This document shows positions 42,596-51,049 of a stretch of DNA of 52,131 nucleotides, one piece after another. The position numbers were made by a program, and so were the translations under genes. Each line of letters begins with the position of its first letter. Position 1 is the first letter of the stretch. This DNA comes from Micromonospora sp. KC723 (GTDB lineage Bacteria; Actinomycetota; Actinomycetes; Mycobacteriales; Micromonosporaceae): positions 1-52,131 of the forward strand of contig NZ_SMKD01000027.1 in NCBI RefSeq assembly GCF_004348595.1, given 5' to 3'. The notes under the pieces are model-generated. The model was not told the DNA's origin. It made no database searches and saw only the letters and a list, made by a program, of their open reading frames with translations.

Positions 42596-44085
42596 TCGAC
42601 GAGGAGGGGCGGAGCGCCGACGAGGTGCTGGCCGAGATCCAGGCGCTGCGCGCACGGGACCGGCCCACCCACGGCGGGCGGCTCTTCGCCTACGTCTACG
42701 ACCCGGCGGTGCCCGGGCTGGACGGGCTGACCGCCGCCGCCCACGCGCAGAGCGCCCACGTCAACGGGCTCGACCCGACCGCCTTCCCGTCCCTGCTGGC
42801 GATGGAGAACGCGCTGGTCGCCGCCGCCGCACGGCTGCTCGGCGGCGGCCCGGGCAGCGCCGCCCCGGACGTCGTGGGAAGCGTCACCAGCGGCGGCACC
42901 GAGTCGCTGATCCTCGCCGTCAAGGCGGCCAGGGACGCCCGGCCCGAACTCGCCGCGCCCCGGATCGTGGTGCCGGCCAGCGGGCACGCCGCCTTCGCCA
43001 AGGCCGCCCACCTGCTGCGGGTCGCCCTCGACACGGTCCCCGTCGACCCGGTCACGCTCCGCCCGGCGGTCGCCGAGATGGCCGCCGCGATCCGCCCCGA
43101 GACCGTGCTGGTGGCCTGCTCCGCCCCCTCGTACGCGCACGGCGTCGTCGACCCGGTCGCGGGGATCGCGGCGGTCGCGGCGGCGGCCGGGGCGCGCTGC
43201 CACGTGGACGCCTGCTTCGGCGGCTGGACGCTGCCCTACCTGCGCCGACTCGGCGCGCCGGTGCCGCCGTTCGACCTCTCCGTCGACGGGGTCACCTCGA
43301 TCTCGGTGGACCTGCACAAGTACGCGTACGCCCCGAAGGGGGTGTCGGTGCTGCTGCACCGTGACCCGGCGCTGCGCGCCGCCCAGTACTTCGCGTACGC
43401 CGACTGGCCCGGGTACACGATGGTCAACCCGGTGCTCGCCTCCACCCGTTCGGGCGGCCCGATCGCCGCCGCGTACGCCACCCTGCGGCACCTCGGCGAC
43501 GCCGGCTACCTGCGGCTGGCCGCCACCACCCGGGACGCGGTGGCCGCCCTCGCCGCGGCGGTACGCGGCGTCGACGGTCTGCGGCTGATGGCCGAGCCGG
43601 AGTCGACCGTGGTCTGCTTCACCACCACCGATCCCGAGCTGGACCTGTTCGTACTGGTCGACGAACTGACCGCCCGGGGCTGGCACACCCAACCGCAACT
43701 GCGGTACGCCGACCTGCCGCCCAGCGTGCACCTGACGGTGACCGCCTCCGTCGCGCCCCGGGTGGCCGAGTTCGGCCCGGCACTGGCCGGCGCGGTGGCG
43801 GCGGCCCGGTCCGCCGGTCCGGTCCGGCTCCCGGCCGAACTGCGGGCGCTGGTCACCTCGCTGACCCCGAAGGCGCTCACCCCCGAGGCGGTCTCCGGGC
43901 TCGCCGCCGGCCTCGGTCTGGGCGTGGCGACATCCGCCTCCGGGGCGGCCGACGCCGTCGCCCCGGGTGGGCCGGCGCCGCGGCGGATGGCCGTGGTGAA
44001 CACCCTGCTCGACGCCGCCCCGCCGGCGCTGCGGGAGCGGCTGCTGGTCGAGTTCGTGAGCCTGCTGCAACGTCCGGCCTGGTGA
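42592..44085 (+). CDS. PLP-dependent lyase/decarboxylase, sphingosine-1-phosphate-lyase-like
   Basis: 497 residues, fold type I PLP enzyme. GSVTSGGTESLILAVKAARD gives the phosphate-binding turn, CHVDACFGGW the PLP-nitrogen Asp, and SISVDLHKYAYAPKG the Schiff-base Lys, the set found in sphingosine-1-phosphate lyases and related actinobacterial enzymes. A C-terminal extension (~425-497) with low-complexity Ala/Gly ends in a helix. The start GTG 42592 overlaps the transporter stop. The likely reaction is aldol cleavage or decarboxylation of a phosphorylated or amino substrate; exact substrate unknown. Confidence 0.87.
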   Translation: MIDEEGRSADEVLAEIQALRARDRPTHGGRLFAYVYDPAVPGLDGLTAAAHAQSAHVNGLDPTAFPSLLAMENALVAAAARLLGGGPGSAAPDVVGSVTSGGTESLILAVKAARDARPELAAPRIVVPASGHAAFAKAAHLLRVALDTVPVDPVTLRPAVAEMAAAIRPETVLVACSAPSYAHGVVDPVAGIAAVAAAAGARCHVDACFGGWTLPYLRRLGAPVPPFDLSVDGVTSISVDLHKYAYAPKGVSVLLHRDPALRAAQYFAYADWPGYTMVNPVLASTRSGGPIAAAYATLRHLGDAGYLRLAATTRDAVAALAAAVRGVDGLRLMAEPESTVVCFTTTDPELDLFVLVDELTARGWHTQPQLRYADLPPSVHLTVTASVAPRVAEFGPALAGAVAAARSAGPVRLPAELRALVTSLTPKALTPEAVSGLAAGLGLGVATSASGAADAVAPGGPAPRRMAVVNTLLDAAPPALRERLLVEFVSLLQRPAW

Positions 44086-44132
44086 ATGGCCCCCACCCCG
44101 GCTCGGGCCGGCGCCGGGCGGCGACCGGACCG

Positions 44133-44169
44133 GGGCGGGGTGCGGGGGCCGGACCCCCGCACCCCGCCC
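44133..44169. terminator. Perfect 16-bp hairpin between convergent genes
   Basis: GGGCGGGGTGCGGGGG (44133-44148) and CCCCCGCACCCCGCCC (44154-44169) form a perfect 16-bp stem with a 5-nt loop, next to the stop codon of the minus-strand gene (44171). Confidence 0.85.
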
Positions 44170-44170
44170 G

Positions 44171-44962
44171 TCACCGGTAACCGATCCGAATCGTGTTGTC
44201 GCCGGGGCGGACGTCGGGCAGAAAGTCGAACCCCTCGTCCGTTGGCCGCACGTCCACCTCGGCCGTCCCCTCGCCGACCTCGCTCCCGGCGGCGGCCCGG
44301 AAGTTCAGGGTGAGCCGGTGTTCCCTACCGGCGGCCAGCCGGCTCAGGTCACAGGTCACCGGCCTGGCGGTGGTCCCCGGGTCGTTGCCGCAGGCCGCCC
44401 AGCCCGCACCGTCGGGGCGCAGCGCCGGCGGCAGGTCGATCCGCAGCGCCACGTGGGCCACCGGCACGTCGCCGGTGTTGCGGACCCGGACGGTGACGCT
44501 GCCGGTGCGGGAGCCGTCGGGCGCGTCGGCGAGCACCAGGTCGGTGGCGGTGACCGCGACGTCCGCCCGGTGTCGATTCGGCCCGAAGGCGGTCGGCCCG
44601 GACACCTGCCCGAACGAGTCCCCGTCCCACCGGTAACCCCGCCACTGCCGCTGCGACCACTCGCCCGGCCAGCCTCCACCGGGATGGATCTCGCCGACCT
44701 CTACCCGGATCACACCGTCGTCGCGTACGTCGACCGCGATCAGCCACCGCGGTGTGTCGATGCTGCTCGCCACCACCCGCCCGACCGTGACCACCCGCCC
44801 CCGGGCGTCGCGGTCGAAGGCGACCACCTGCTGCGGGCCACCGGTGCCCAACGCGCACCGCACCAGCGCCACCGTCTCCGTGGCCCCGTCGGAGTCGACG
44901 TCGCCGTGGTCGACCGCCAGCAGGTGGTTGGTGCCCTCCCGGCCGTCGACGGTGAGCCGCAC
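44171..44962 (-). CDS. Truncated protein with FG-GAP/VCBS-like and CARDB/DUF11-like parts
   Basis: 263 residues from GTG 44962. The start (LLAVDHGDVDSDGATETVALVRC) looks like an FG-GAP/VCBS-type calcium loop, and ~135-235 is an Ig-like fold (SVTVRVRNTGDVPVAHVALRIDLPP) of the CARDB/DUF11 kind with Cys pairs. No signal peptide or TM helix precedes these parts, though related domains are normally exported, so the 5' end has probably been lost. A sigma-factor fragment lies just upstream in another frame. Probably a broken remnant; whether it is still made is unclear. Confidence 0.6.
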   Translation of the reverse strand: MRLTVDGREGTNHLLAVDHGDVDSDGATETVALVRCALGTGGPQQVVAFDRDARGRVVTVGRVVASSIDTPRWLIAVDVRDDGVIRVEVGEIHPGGGWPGEWSQRQWRGYRWDGDSFGQVSGPTAFGPNRHRADVAVTATDLVLADAPDGSRTGSVTVRVRNTGDVPVAHVALRIDLPPALRPDGAGWAACGNDPGTTARPVTCDLSRLAAGREHRLTLNFRAAAGSEVGEGTAEVDVRPTDEGFDFLPDVRPGDNTIRIGYR

Positions 44963-44981
44963 GCCGGCCGTCGGGCTGGCC

Positions 44982-45085
44982 GAGATTCCAGGCGACCCGG
45001 CGGACCCAGGCCAGCGGGTCCTCGTAGCCGGCGACCCGGTCCCACCGCGCGTACGCCCGGCAGAACGCTTCGTGTGCCGGCCCGC
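44982..45085 (-). pseudogene. ECF sigma factor fragment (region 2)
   Basis: In a frame different from the neighbour, about 34 codons read [19 protein letters not shown], then DPLAWVRRVAWNL, the core of sigma-70 region 2 of SigE-like ECF factors. Both ends are missing: no start codon context upstream, and the next residues (GQPDGRR) are not sigma-like. It is a relic left by deletion, joined to the truncated gene at about 44975-44990. Confidence 0.65.
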
Positions 45086-45144
45086 CGGGTCGCGCCCGGC
45101 GGCTGTGGTTGACTGTCCGGTGGGAGACAGGGGAGGAGGCGGTC

Positions 45145-45723
45145 GTGCAGCTGCCGGGAGTGCTCGGCGAGCCGATCCGGTTCGTGCTCAACTGGGGCCG
45201 CCGCTACTCGCTCTGGGTCTTCAACTTCGGCCTGGCCTGCTGCGCCATCGAGTTCATCGCCACCAGCATGGGCCGGCACGACTTCATCCGGCTGGGCGTG
45301 ATCCCGTTCGCGCACGGCCCCCGGCAGGCCGACCTGATGGTGGTCTCCGGCACGGTGACCGACAAGATGGCTCCGGCGATCAAGCGGCTCTACGACCAGA
45401 TGCCCGAGCCGAAGTACGTCATCTCCTTCGGGGCCTGCTCCAACTGCGGCGGCCCGTACTGGGACTCGTACTCGGTGACCAAGGGAGTCGACCAGCTCAT
45501 CCCGGTCGACGTGTACGTGCCGGGCTGCCCGCCCCGCCCGGAGGCGTTGTTGCACGGCATCCTCCGCCTCCAGGAGAAGATCGCCGCCGAGCGGTCCGGC
45601 GTCGGCGGGGTGCCCCGGCCCGATCCGCTCGCCCCGCCAGCCGACACGGCCCCCCGCGACGGTGGCCCGCCACGCCCGGTGGATTCGCTGACCGCTCCGC
45701 CGGTCCGTCCGCCGGCCTCCTGA
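45145..45723 (+). CDS. nuoB: NADH-quinone oxidoreductase subunit B (second type)
   Basis: 192 residues. N2 iron-sulphur ligands are Cys32, Cys33 (LACCAIEF), Cys98 (FGACSNCGG) and Cys128 ([13 protein letters not shown]); an extra Cys101 lies in the third motif. [21 protein letters not shown] is the form found in the second nuo cluster of actinomycetes rather than the classic NuoB. A Pro-rich tail (~155-192) follows. GTG 45145 has a strong GGGGAGGAGG site. Three unrelated genes separate it from nuoC. Confidence 0.93.
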   Translation: MQLPGVLGEPIRFVLNWGRRYSLWVFNFGLACCAIEFIATSMGRHDFIRLGVIPFAHGPRQADLMVVSGTVTDKMAPAIKRLYDQMPEPKYVISFGACSNCGGPYWDSYSVTKGVDQLIPVDVYVPGCPPRPEALLHGILRLQEKIAAERSGVGGVPRPDPLAPPADTAPRDGGPPRPVDSLTAPPVRPPAS

Positions 45724-45791
45724 TCCGGGCCGGCCCGATCGTCGGCGTACCCGAGCGATCCCAGGTGATCTTCTATGGTGGCGCCTGTCGC

Positions 45792-45797
45792 TATGTT
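45792..45797 (+). promoter_or_regulatory. Putative -10 box TATGTT
   Basis: TATGTT ends 6 nt before ATG 45804, with no Shine-Dalgarno. Confidence 0.35.
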
Positions 45798-45803
45798 GCT
45801 GTC

Positions 45804-47717
45804 ATGAGATCTCTGCGGGCAACGGGGGCTGCCCTCCTGGCGGCGCTCGCCACAGTCACCTTCCTCGCCGGGCCGGCGGTCGCCGACACGGCCGGTTACA
45901 CCGGTGTCGTCAGCGGTCCCGACGGCGCGCCCGTCGCGGGCGCGTGCCTCGCCGTGCACACCTCGCCCACCGATGTCGTCGCCGAGCACTGCGCGGACGC
46001 GGCCGGGCGCTACACCATCCCCAGCCCGCCCAGCGGGCCCACCTACAGGATCCGGATGCACGCCCCGGGCTTCCGTACCGAGTGGTGGTACGGGGCCCCC
46101 GACCACCTCAACGCCGACGCCGTCTGGTTCCCGACGAGCGAGCTCGTCGAGCGGAACGTCACCCTGAGCCGGGGCTCCGCCGGCATCACCGGCACGATCA
46201 CCGACGAGTACGGCGCGGCCGCCGCAGCCACCGTCACCGTCTACGGCGAGGACTTTCACTACGAGGCCACCGCCTACACCTGGGATCTGGGCGCGGGACG
46301 GTTCGCGTTCCGGCACCTGCCGCCCGGCCGGTACCGGATCTCGGTTTCCGACAACGTGCGCGGATACCAGTGGGTGCCGCAGAAGGAGACCAGGGAGGAG
46401 GCGAGAGTCCTCACCCTCACCGACGGTGAGACCGCCGTGGTGAACGAGAGCTTCCTGCCGATGGGGGTCGTGGAGGCACGGGTGACCGACGCGGTGACCG
46501 GCCTGCCGGTGCGTCGGCCCTGCCTGAGCGTCCTGCGCACCGGCGGCAACGACGCGAACGCCTGCGGCGAGAACGGGCTGGTGCGGATACCGGCGGTGCG
46601 TCCGGGCGACTGGAAGATGTCGGTCGGCGGGGGCGCGTCGTACTTTGGCATCGACGAGACCGAGGAGTACCACCGGGTGACCCGGGGTCAGGTCACCCGC
46701 GTCTGGTTCGTCCTTGAGCCCGGCGCGGCGTTCGCCACCGCCATCCGGGACGCGACGACGGGGGAACCGGTCGCCGGCATCTGCGTGCGCCTGGTGCGAC
46801 CGAAGTGGGGCGGGCAGTCCGCCCGCATGCACCAGTACTGCTCGGACGGGGACGGCCACCTGGAGGTGGGTCCGTTCGCGGAGACGGAACCGGGTGGCTG
46901 GCAGCTCTACGCCTACCAGGCGACCAACCCGTACAACCCGCCCGCGAAGCGTTACGGCGCCCAGTGGATCACCGCGGACGGGGGCAGCGGCGACCAGCGC
47001 CAGGCCCTCAGGGTGACTCTGAGGGCGAAGGAGACGGTCACCCTGCCGACGGTCCGGATGGACCCGCCCGGCACCATCACCGGGACGATCCGCAACGCCT
47101 CCGGCGCGGTGGTCCCCGGGGTCTGCGCCTATCCCTTCGCCTTCCACCCCGGCCAGGGCGCGAGCTGGGGCAGGAACTGCGCCAACTCCGAGGGCCGCTA
47201 CACCATCGAGGCCCTCGGCCCGTACCGCTGGCCGGTGGAGTTCGCCCCGAACGCGAACAGCGGATACGCCTGGCAGTGGTCCGGCGACGTGGCCGACCGG
47301 TTCGCCGCCACGATGACGAAGGTCAGCCCGGGTGACACGGCCACCGTCGACGCCCGGTTGGTGACCGGTGGGGTACTCGCCGGCAAGGTGACCGACGGGG
47401 CGGGCGTGGTCGACGCCGGCTACGTCTGGACGTACAACGCGCGCACCGGTGACATCGCCAGCGCTTCGTACGCCAACATCACCAGGGACGGCACGTTCAG
47501 CCTCCGTGGGCACCGCAGCCAGGACGTGTACGTCGAGTACGCGAACCTGGAGCGGGGCTGCTGGTACGGCGTCACCGGCCGGAACGCCGCCGTGGTCGCC
47601 GTGCAGGCCGGGGCGACCACCACCGTCTCCGCCGACATGACCCGCACCTGCGCCCGCACGCCGCTGGGCACCTCGCAGTACCGGAGCGGCTCCGCCACGG
47701 GCGGCGCGTCGCGCTGA
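45804..47717 (+). CDS. Secreted protein with carboxypeptidase-regulatory-like repeats
   Basis: 637 residues. Signal peptide ~1-27 (SLRATGAALLAALATVTFLAGPAVA). About six beta-sandwich repeats follow, each starting in the style of YTGVVSGPDGAPVAGACLAV, then DAAGRYTIPSPPSGPTYRIRM, as in carboxypeptidase-regulatory or SdrD-B-like domains. Cys pairs recur in the repeats (GACLAV...AEHCAD; RPCLSV...NACGEN; GICVRL...QYCSDG; GVCAYP...RNCANS), probably one disulphide each. Likely a surface or secreted adhesive or scaffold protein; role unknown. It ends with a strong hairpin. Confidence 0.85.
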   Translation: MRSLRATGAALLAALATVTFLAGPAVADTAGYTGVVSGPDGAPVAGACLAVHTSPTDVVAEHCADAAGRYTIPSPPSGPTYRIRMHAPGFRTEWWYGAPDHLNADAVWFPTSELVERNVTLSRGSAGITGTITDEYGAAAAATVTVYGEDFHYEATAYTWDLGAGRFAFRHLPPGRYRISVSDNVRGYQWVPQKETREEARVLTLTDGETAVVNESFLPMGVVEARVTDAVTGLPVRRPCLSVLRTGGNDANACGENGLVRIPAVRPGDWKMSVGGGASYFGIDETEEYHRVTRGQVTRVWFVLEPGAAFATAIRDATTGEPVAGICVRLVRPKWGGQSARMHQYCSDGDGHLEVGPFAETEPGGWQLYAYQATNPYNPPAKRYGAQWITADGGSGDQRQALRVTLRAKETVTLPTVRMDPPGTITGTIRNASGAVVPGVCAYPFAFHPGQGASWGRNCANSEGRYTIEALGPYRWPVEFAPNANSGYAWQWSGDVADRFAATMTKVSPGDTATVDARLVTGGVLAGKVTDGAGVVDAGYVWTYNARTGDIASASYANITRDGTFSLRGHRSQDVYVEYANLERGCWYGVTGRNAAVVAVQAGATTTVSADMTRTCARTPLGTSQYRSGSATGGASR

Positions 47718-47741
47718 TCTCGGCCGTCGGTGCGGTCGGGT

Positions 47742-47775
47742 GGCGGTACGGCGGGTATCCACCCGCCGTACCGCC
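47742..47775 (+). terminator. Perfect 15-bp hairpin with tetraloop
   Basis: GGCGGTACGGCGGGT (47742-47756) and ACCCGCCGTACCGCC (47761-47775) pair perfectly around ATCC, 24 nt after the repeat-protein stop. Confidence 0.85.
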
Positions 47776-47801
47776 TGCCCGGTCGGCTCGCCGCCGGGGA
47801 C

Positions 47802-47807
47802 TAGCCT
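47802..47807 (+). promoter_or_regulatory. Putative -10 box TAGCCT
   Basis: TAGCCT ends 7 nt before ATG 47815, with no Shine-Dalgarno. It is just after the upstream terminator, so the gene has its own promoter. Confidence 0.4.
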
Positions 47808-47814
47808 GCGGTCC

Positions 47815-49131
47815 ATGACCCAGTCCGCCCAGCGGCGTTCCGCCTTCATCATCGACGTGTTGACCGGGGAGTTCGGCGCGTCGATGGCGCTCGACCCGGC
47901 GGCCTTCCGTCGCAAGTTCCGCAAGATGGCCGCCTCCCCGTTCGCCTTCTACCGGGGCAGCGCGTCGCTGTTCTACGCCGACCAGCGGGGCGACTTCGCC
48001 GACGACCGCTTCCTGGACGATCGGACCAGCCGGGTGTGGATCCACGGGGACCTGCACGCGGAGAACTTCGGCACCTACATGAACGCCTCCGGCCAGCTGG
48101 TGTTCAACGTCAACGACTTCGACGAGGCGTACGTCGGGCCGTTCTCCTGGGACCTGAAACGATTCGCGGCCAGCGTCGCCCTGATCGGCTACGCCAAGGC
48201 GTTGTCCGACCGGGTGATCAGCGGGCTGGTCGGCGACTTCGCCCGGTCGTACCTGGCCGAGCTGCGGGCGATCGCCACCGGCGGGGACGACGCCATCGGC
48301 TCGATCACCCTGGACACCGCGGACGGGGTGCTGCTGCGGGTGCTCCAGCAGGCCCGGCTCAACACCCGGGTGGAACTGCTCGCCACCCAGACCACCATCG
48401 ACGACTACGAGCGGCGGTTCTCCCTCGGCGACGGGGTGTTCGAGGTCGACGCCGTCACCCGCGAGCGGGTCTGCGCGGCCTACGAGGACTACCTGTCCAC
48501 CCGGCCGGCGTCCGCCCACCGGCTGCGTCCGGTGGCGGCGCACGTCAAGGACGTGGTGCTGCGCAAGGGCGTGGGAATCGGCTCGGCCGGGCTGCCCTCG
48601 TACAACCTGCTGCTGGAGGGGCACACCCAGGCGTTGGAGAACGACGTCGTCCTGTACATGAAGCAGGCGCAGGTGCCGGCGGTGGCCCGGCACGTCGACG
48701 ACGAGCGGGTCCGGGGCTACTTCCGGCACCAGGGGCACCGCACGGCGGAGTCGCAGCGGGCGCTCCAGGCGTACGCGGACCCGTGGCTGGGCTTCACCGA
48801 GCTGGACGGGGCCGGGCAACTGGTCGCCGAGGTCTCCCCGTACGCCGCCGACCTCGACTGGGCGGACGTCAACGAGCCGGAGGAGCTGACCGGCGTCCTG
48901 TCCCACCTGGGTCGGGCGGTCGCCCGGATGCACTCCGTCGCCGACGACGAGTCCAGTCACGACCTGGTCGACTACTCGACCGAGGAGTCGATCGTGGCGG
49001 CGGTGGGGGACGACGTCGACGACTTCGTGGCGTACCTGGTCGACTTCGCGCACGCGTACGGCGTCCGGGCGCGGGAGGACCACCAGCTCTTCGTGGACGT
49101 GTTCCGCAACGGCCGGCTGCCGGGGGTCTGA
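47815..49131 (+). CDS. DUF2252 family protein (kinase-like fold)
   Basis: 438 residues. FYRGSASLFYADQ, VWIHGDLHAENFGTYM and VFNVNDFDEAYVGPFSWDLKR are the DUF2252 hallmarks, with HGDxHxENFG resembling the catalytic loop of aminoglycoside-phosphotransferase-like kinases. VLYMKQAQ would be a nucleotide-binding Lys region. The family has no proven substrate. ATG 47815 has a -10-like box just upstream. It faces the dehydrogenase gene across 13 bp. Confidence 0.9.
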   Translation: MTQSAQRRSAFIIDVLTGEFGASMALDPAAFRRKFRKMAASPFAFYRGSASLFYADQRGDFADDRFLDDRTSRVWIHGDLHAENFGTYMNASGQLVFNVNDFDEAYVGPFSWDLKRFAASVALIGYAKALSDRVISGLVGDFARSYLAELRAIATGGDDAIGSITLDTADGVLLRVLQQARLNTRVELLATQTTIDDYERRFSLGDGVFEVDAVTRERVCAAYEDYLSTRPASAHRLRPVAAHVKDVVLRKGVGIGSAGLPSYNLLLEGHTQALENDVVLYMKQAQVPAVARHVDDERVRGYFRHQGHRTAESQRALQAYADPWLGFTELDGAGQLVAEVSPYAADLDWADVNEPEELTGVLSHLGRAVARMHSVADDESSHDLVDYSTEESIVAAVGDDVDDFVAYLVDFAHAYGVRAREDHQLFVDVFRNGRLPGV

Positions 49132-49144
49132 CCGCCGGCCGGGG

Positions 49145-50200
49145 TCAGGCGGCGAAGTCCAGCACCACCTTGATGTCCTCGCCGGTGGGGGTGTACGCCT
49201 GCGCGTACTCCCGCACCGGCACCCGCCGGGTGATCAGCGAGTTGAGCCAGGACTGGTCGGCCCGGGCGAGGGCGTCGGCGGCCTGGTTCCAGTGCCGGCG
49301 GTTGGCGTTGACCGACCCGAAGACGACGTTGTTCTCCAACACCAGAGCCCGGTTGAGCGCACCGGCGTCGAAGTCGATGGTCCGACCGCCGCTGGACACC
49401 CCGGTCAGGCAGACGATCCCGGCCGGCCCGACCTTGCACATCGCGTCCAGCACCACGACCGGCGCTCCGGTGCACTCGACCACCACGTCCGGGTCGAGGT
49501 CCAGCTCGTCGACGGTTCCGGTGTGGTAGGTCGCGCCGAGTGCCCGGACCAGGTCTGGCTTCGGGCCGGTGGTGGCGCGGTCGAGCACGTGCACCGACAG
49601 CTCCCGCTGGGTGGCCAGCAGCGCCGCCAGCAGGCCGATCGGCCCGGCCCCGGTGACCAGCGCCGTCTGCGGCTTCCATTCGGCGCGGTTGCCGATCCGC
49701 TCGATGTGGTCCCACGCCTTCGCCACCACGCTGGCCGGCTCCAGCAGCATCCCGACGGGGGCGAGGACGGGGTCCAGTCCGACGGCGAACTTCGGCTGGA
49801 CCCGCCACCGGTCCCGGGCGAAGCCGGGCAGCCCCTTGATGCCGTGTTCGGTGTACTGCCCGTTGCGGCACATGTCCCACTCGTCGACCGCGCAGTTGGG
49901 GCAGGGCACCGGGTCCGGATGCCGGACGACGCCGGCCACCAGGTCGCCGGGGCGCAACGTGCCGCTCGGGTCCTCCAGCACCCGGCCCAGCGACTCGTGC
50001 CCGAGAACGAGCTGCTGCTGGCCGGGCGGGGCCTCGCCGTAGTGACCCTCGATGATTTCCTGGTCGGTGCCGCAGACGCCCACCGCGAGCGCCTCGACCA
50101 GGATCGCGCCCTCCTCGGCGGCGGGTTCCGGCCAGTCGTCGGTCAACCGCAGTGAGTCAGGAACCCCGGGAGTCACAGTCACAGCGCGCACGGTCCTCAT
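49145..50200 (-). CDS. Zinc-type dehydrogenase, glucose-1-dehydrogenase-like
   Basis: 351 residues of the medium-chain reductase family. Catalytic zinc ligands are in VGVCGTDQEIIEGHYG and GHESLGRV. A structural-like Cys group is CPNCAVDEWDMC, and the coenzyme loop is VTGAGPIGLLAALLAT. The GTDQEI and YTEHGIKGLPGFARDRW motifs are those of archaeal-type glucose 1-dehydrogenases (NAD(P)-dependent). The role in this bacterium could be glucose oxidation or another polyol. ATG 50200 follows GGGGAAAG. It is divergent from nuoC. Confidence 0.85.
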   Translation of the reverse strand: MRTVRAVTVTPGVPDSLRLTDDWPEPAAEEGAILVEALAVGVCGTDQEIIEGHYGEAPPGQQQLVLGHESLGRVLEDPSGTLRPGDLVAGVVRHPDPVPCPNCAVDEWDMCRNGQYTEHGIKGLPGFARDRWRVQPKFAVGLDPVLAPVGMLLEPASVVAKAWDHIERIGNRAEWKPQTALVTGAGPIGLLAALLATQRELSVHVLDRATTGPKPDLVRALGATYHTGTVDELDLDPDVVVECTGAPVVVLDAMCKVGPAGIVCLTGVSSGGRTIDFDAGALNRALVLENNVVFGSVNANRRHWNQAADALARADQSWLNSLITRRVPVREYAQAYTPTGEDIKVVLDFAA

Positions 50201-50316
50201 CTTTCCCCGCCGGGCGGCCGTCCGGCGGGCAAAGCGGCAGAAGCCCGCGCGGCGGCGGGCAGCCGGCCGGCGGTCGCCGCGGCAGGCGGCCCGACACGGC
50301 GACCGTCCCTCGGCCA

Positions 50317-50322
50317 TAGGAT
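50317..50322 (+). promoter_or_regulatory. Putative -10 box TAGGAT before nuoC
   Basis: TAGGAT ends 7 nt before ATG 50330, with no Shine-Dalgarno. It would give nuoC-nuoH their own promoter, separate from nuoB. Confidence 0.45.
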
Positions 50323-50329
50323 CAGCGGC

Positions 50330-51049
50330 ATGACTCCGGAAGAGGTCGGCCGGCGGGTGGTCGCGCTGCTCGCGCCGGTCGAGGCCACCGCGTCGGTCTC
50401 GGGCGGCCAGGGGTACGCCCGGGCCACCGTCGACGTGCCGTCGTCGAGCTGGGCCGACGCGCTGCGGGCGGCCCGGGACGACGCCCGGTTGGCCTGCGAC
50501 TTCTTCGACTGGCTCTCGGCGGTGGACGAACTGGCCACCGGGTTCGACGTGGTGGCACACCTGTGGTCCACCCGGCACCGGCACGGCGTGCTGCTGCGTA
50601 CCCGGGTGCCACGTGAGTCGCCGTCCGTGGTCTCGGTGGTGGGCCTCTACCCTGGCGCGGCCTGGCACGAGCGGGAGACCCACGAGATGTTCGGCATCGA
50701 CTTCACCGGTCATCCCGGGCTCGCCCCGCTGCTGCTGCCGCCGGAGTTCGAGGGGCACCCGCTGCGCAAGGAGTTCGTGCTCGCCTCCCGGGTGGCCAAG
50801 CCGTGGCCGGGGGCGAAGGAGCCGGGCGAGTCCGAGGCCGGCGGTGGCCGTCGCGCGGTCCGCCCGCCGGGCGTGCCGGCACCGGGGGAGTGGGGGAGCA
50901 CGCCCACCCCGGCGGGCGCGGCCGGCGCGGGTGAGGGCCCGCGTGGCGGCACGCCGGCCCGACCGGCCCGCGAGCGCCCCGCCCGACCGGCCCCGGGCGC
51001 GCGTGCGGGGCGTACCTCCGGGGACGGCGACGAAGGGGGCACGGCCTGA
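50330..51049 (+). CDS. nuoC: NADH-quinone oxidoreductase subunit C
   Basis: 239 residues. Residues ~1-155 are a complete NuoC domain: DARLACDFFDWLSAVDE, then GLYPGAAWHERETHEMFGIDFTGHP and LLLPPEFEGHPLRKEFVL. The remaining ~85 residues are disordered (Pro/Gly/Arg/Ala-rich), unlike the usual short C-terminus. It forms the peripheral arm with NuoB. Its stop overlaps the nuoH start by one base (TGATG). Confidence 0.93.
   Translation: MTPEEVGRRVVALLAPVEATASVSGGQGYARATVDVPSSSWADALRAARDDARLACDFFDWLSAVDELATGFDVVAHLWSTRHRHGVLLRTRVPRESPSVVSVVGLYPGAAWHERETHEMFGIDFTGHPGLAPLLLPPEFEGHPLRKEFVLASRVAKPWPGAKEPGESEAGGGRRAVRPPGVPAPGEWGSTPTPAGAAGAGEGPRGGTPARPARERPARPAPGARAGRTSGDGDEGGTA

Noticed and set aside
45390..47924. 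844-residue minus-strand frame over the secreted repeat gene and nuoB
   Set aside because: It shows no domain and ends opposite proven nuoB motifs; it is a shadow of the plus-strand genes.
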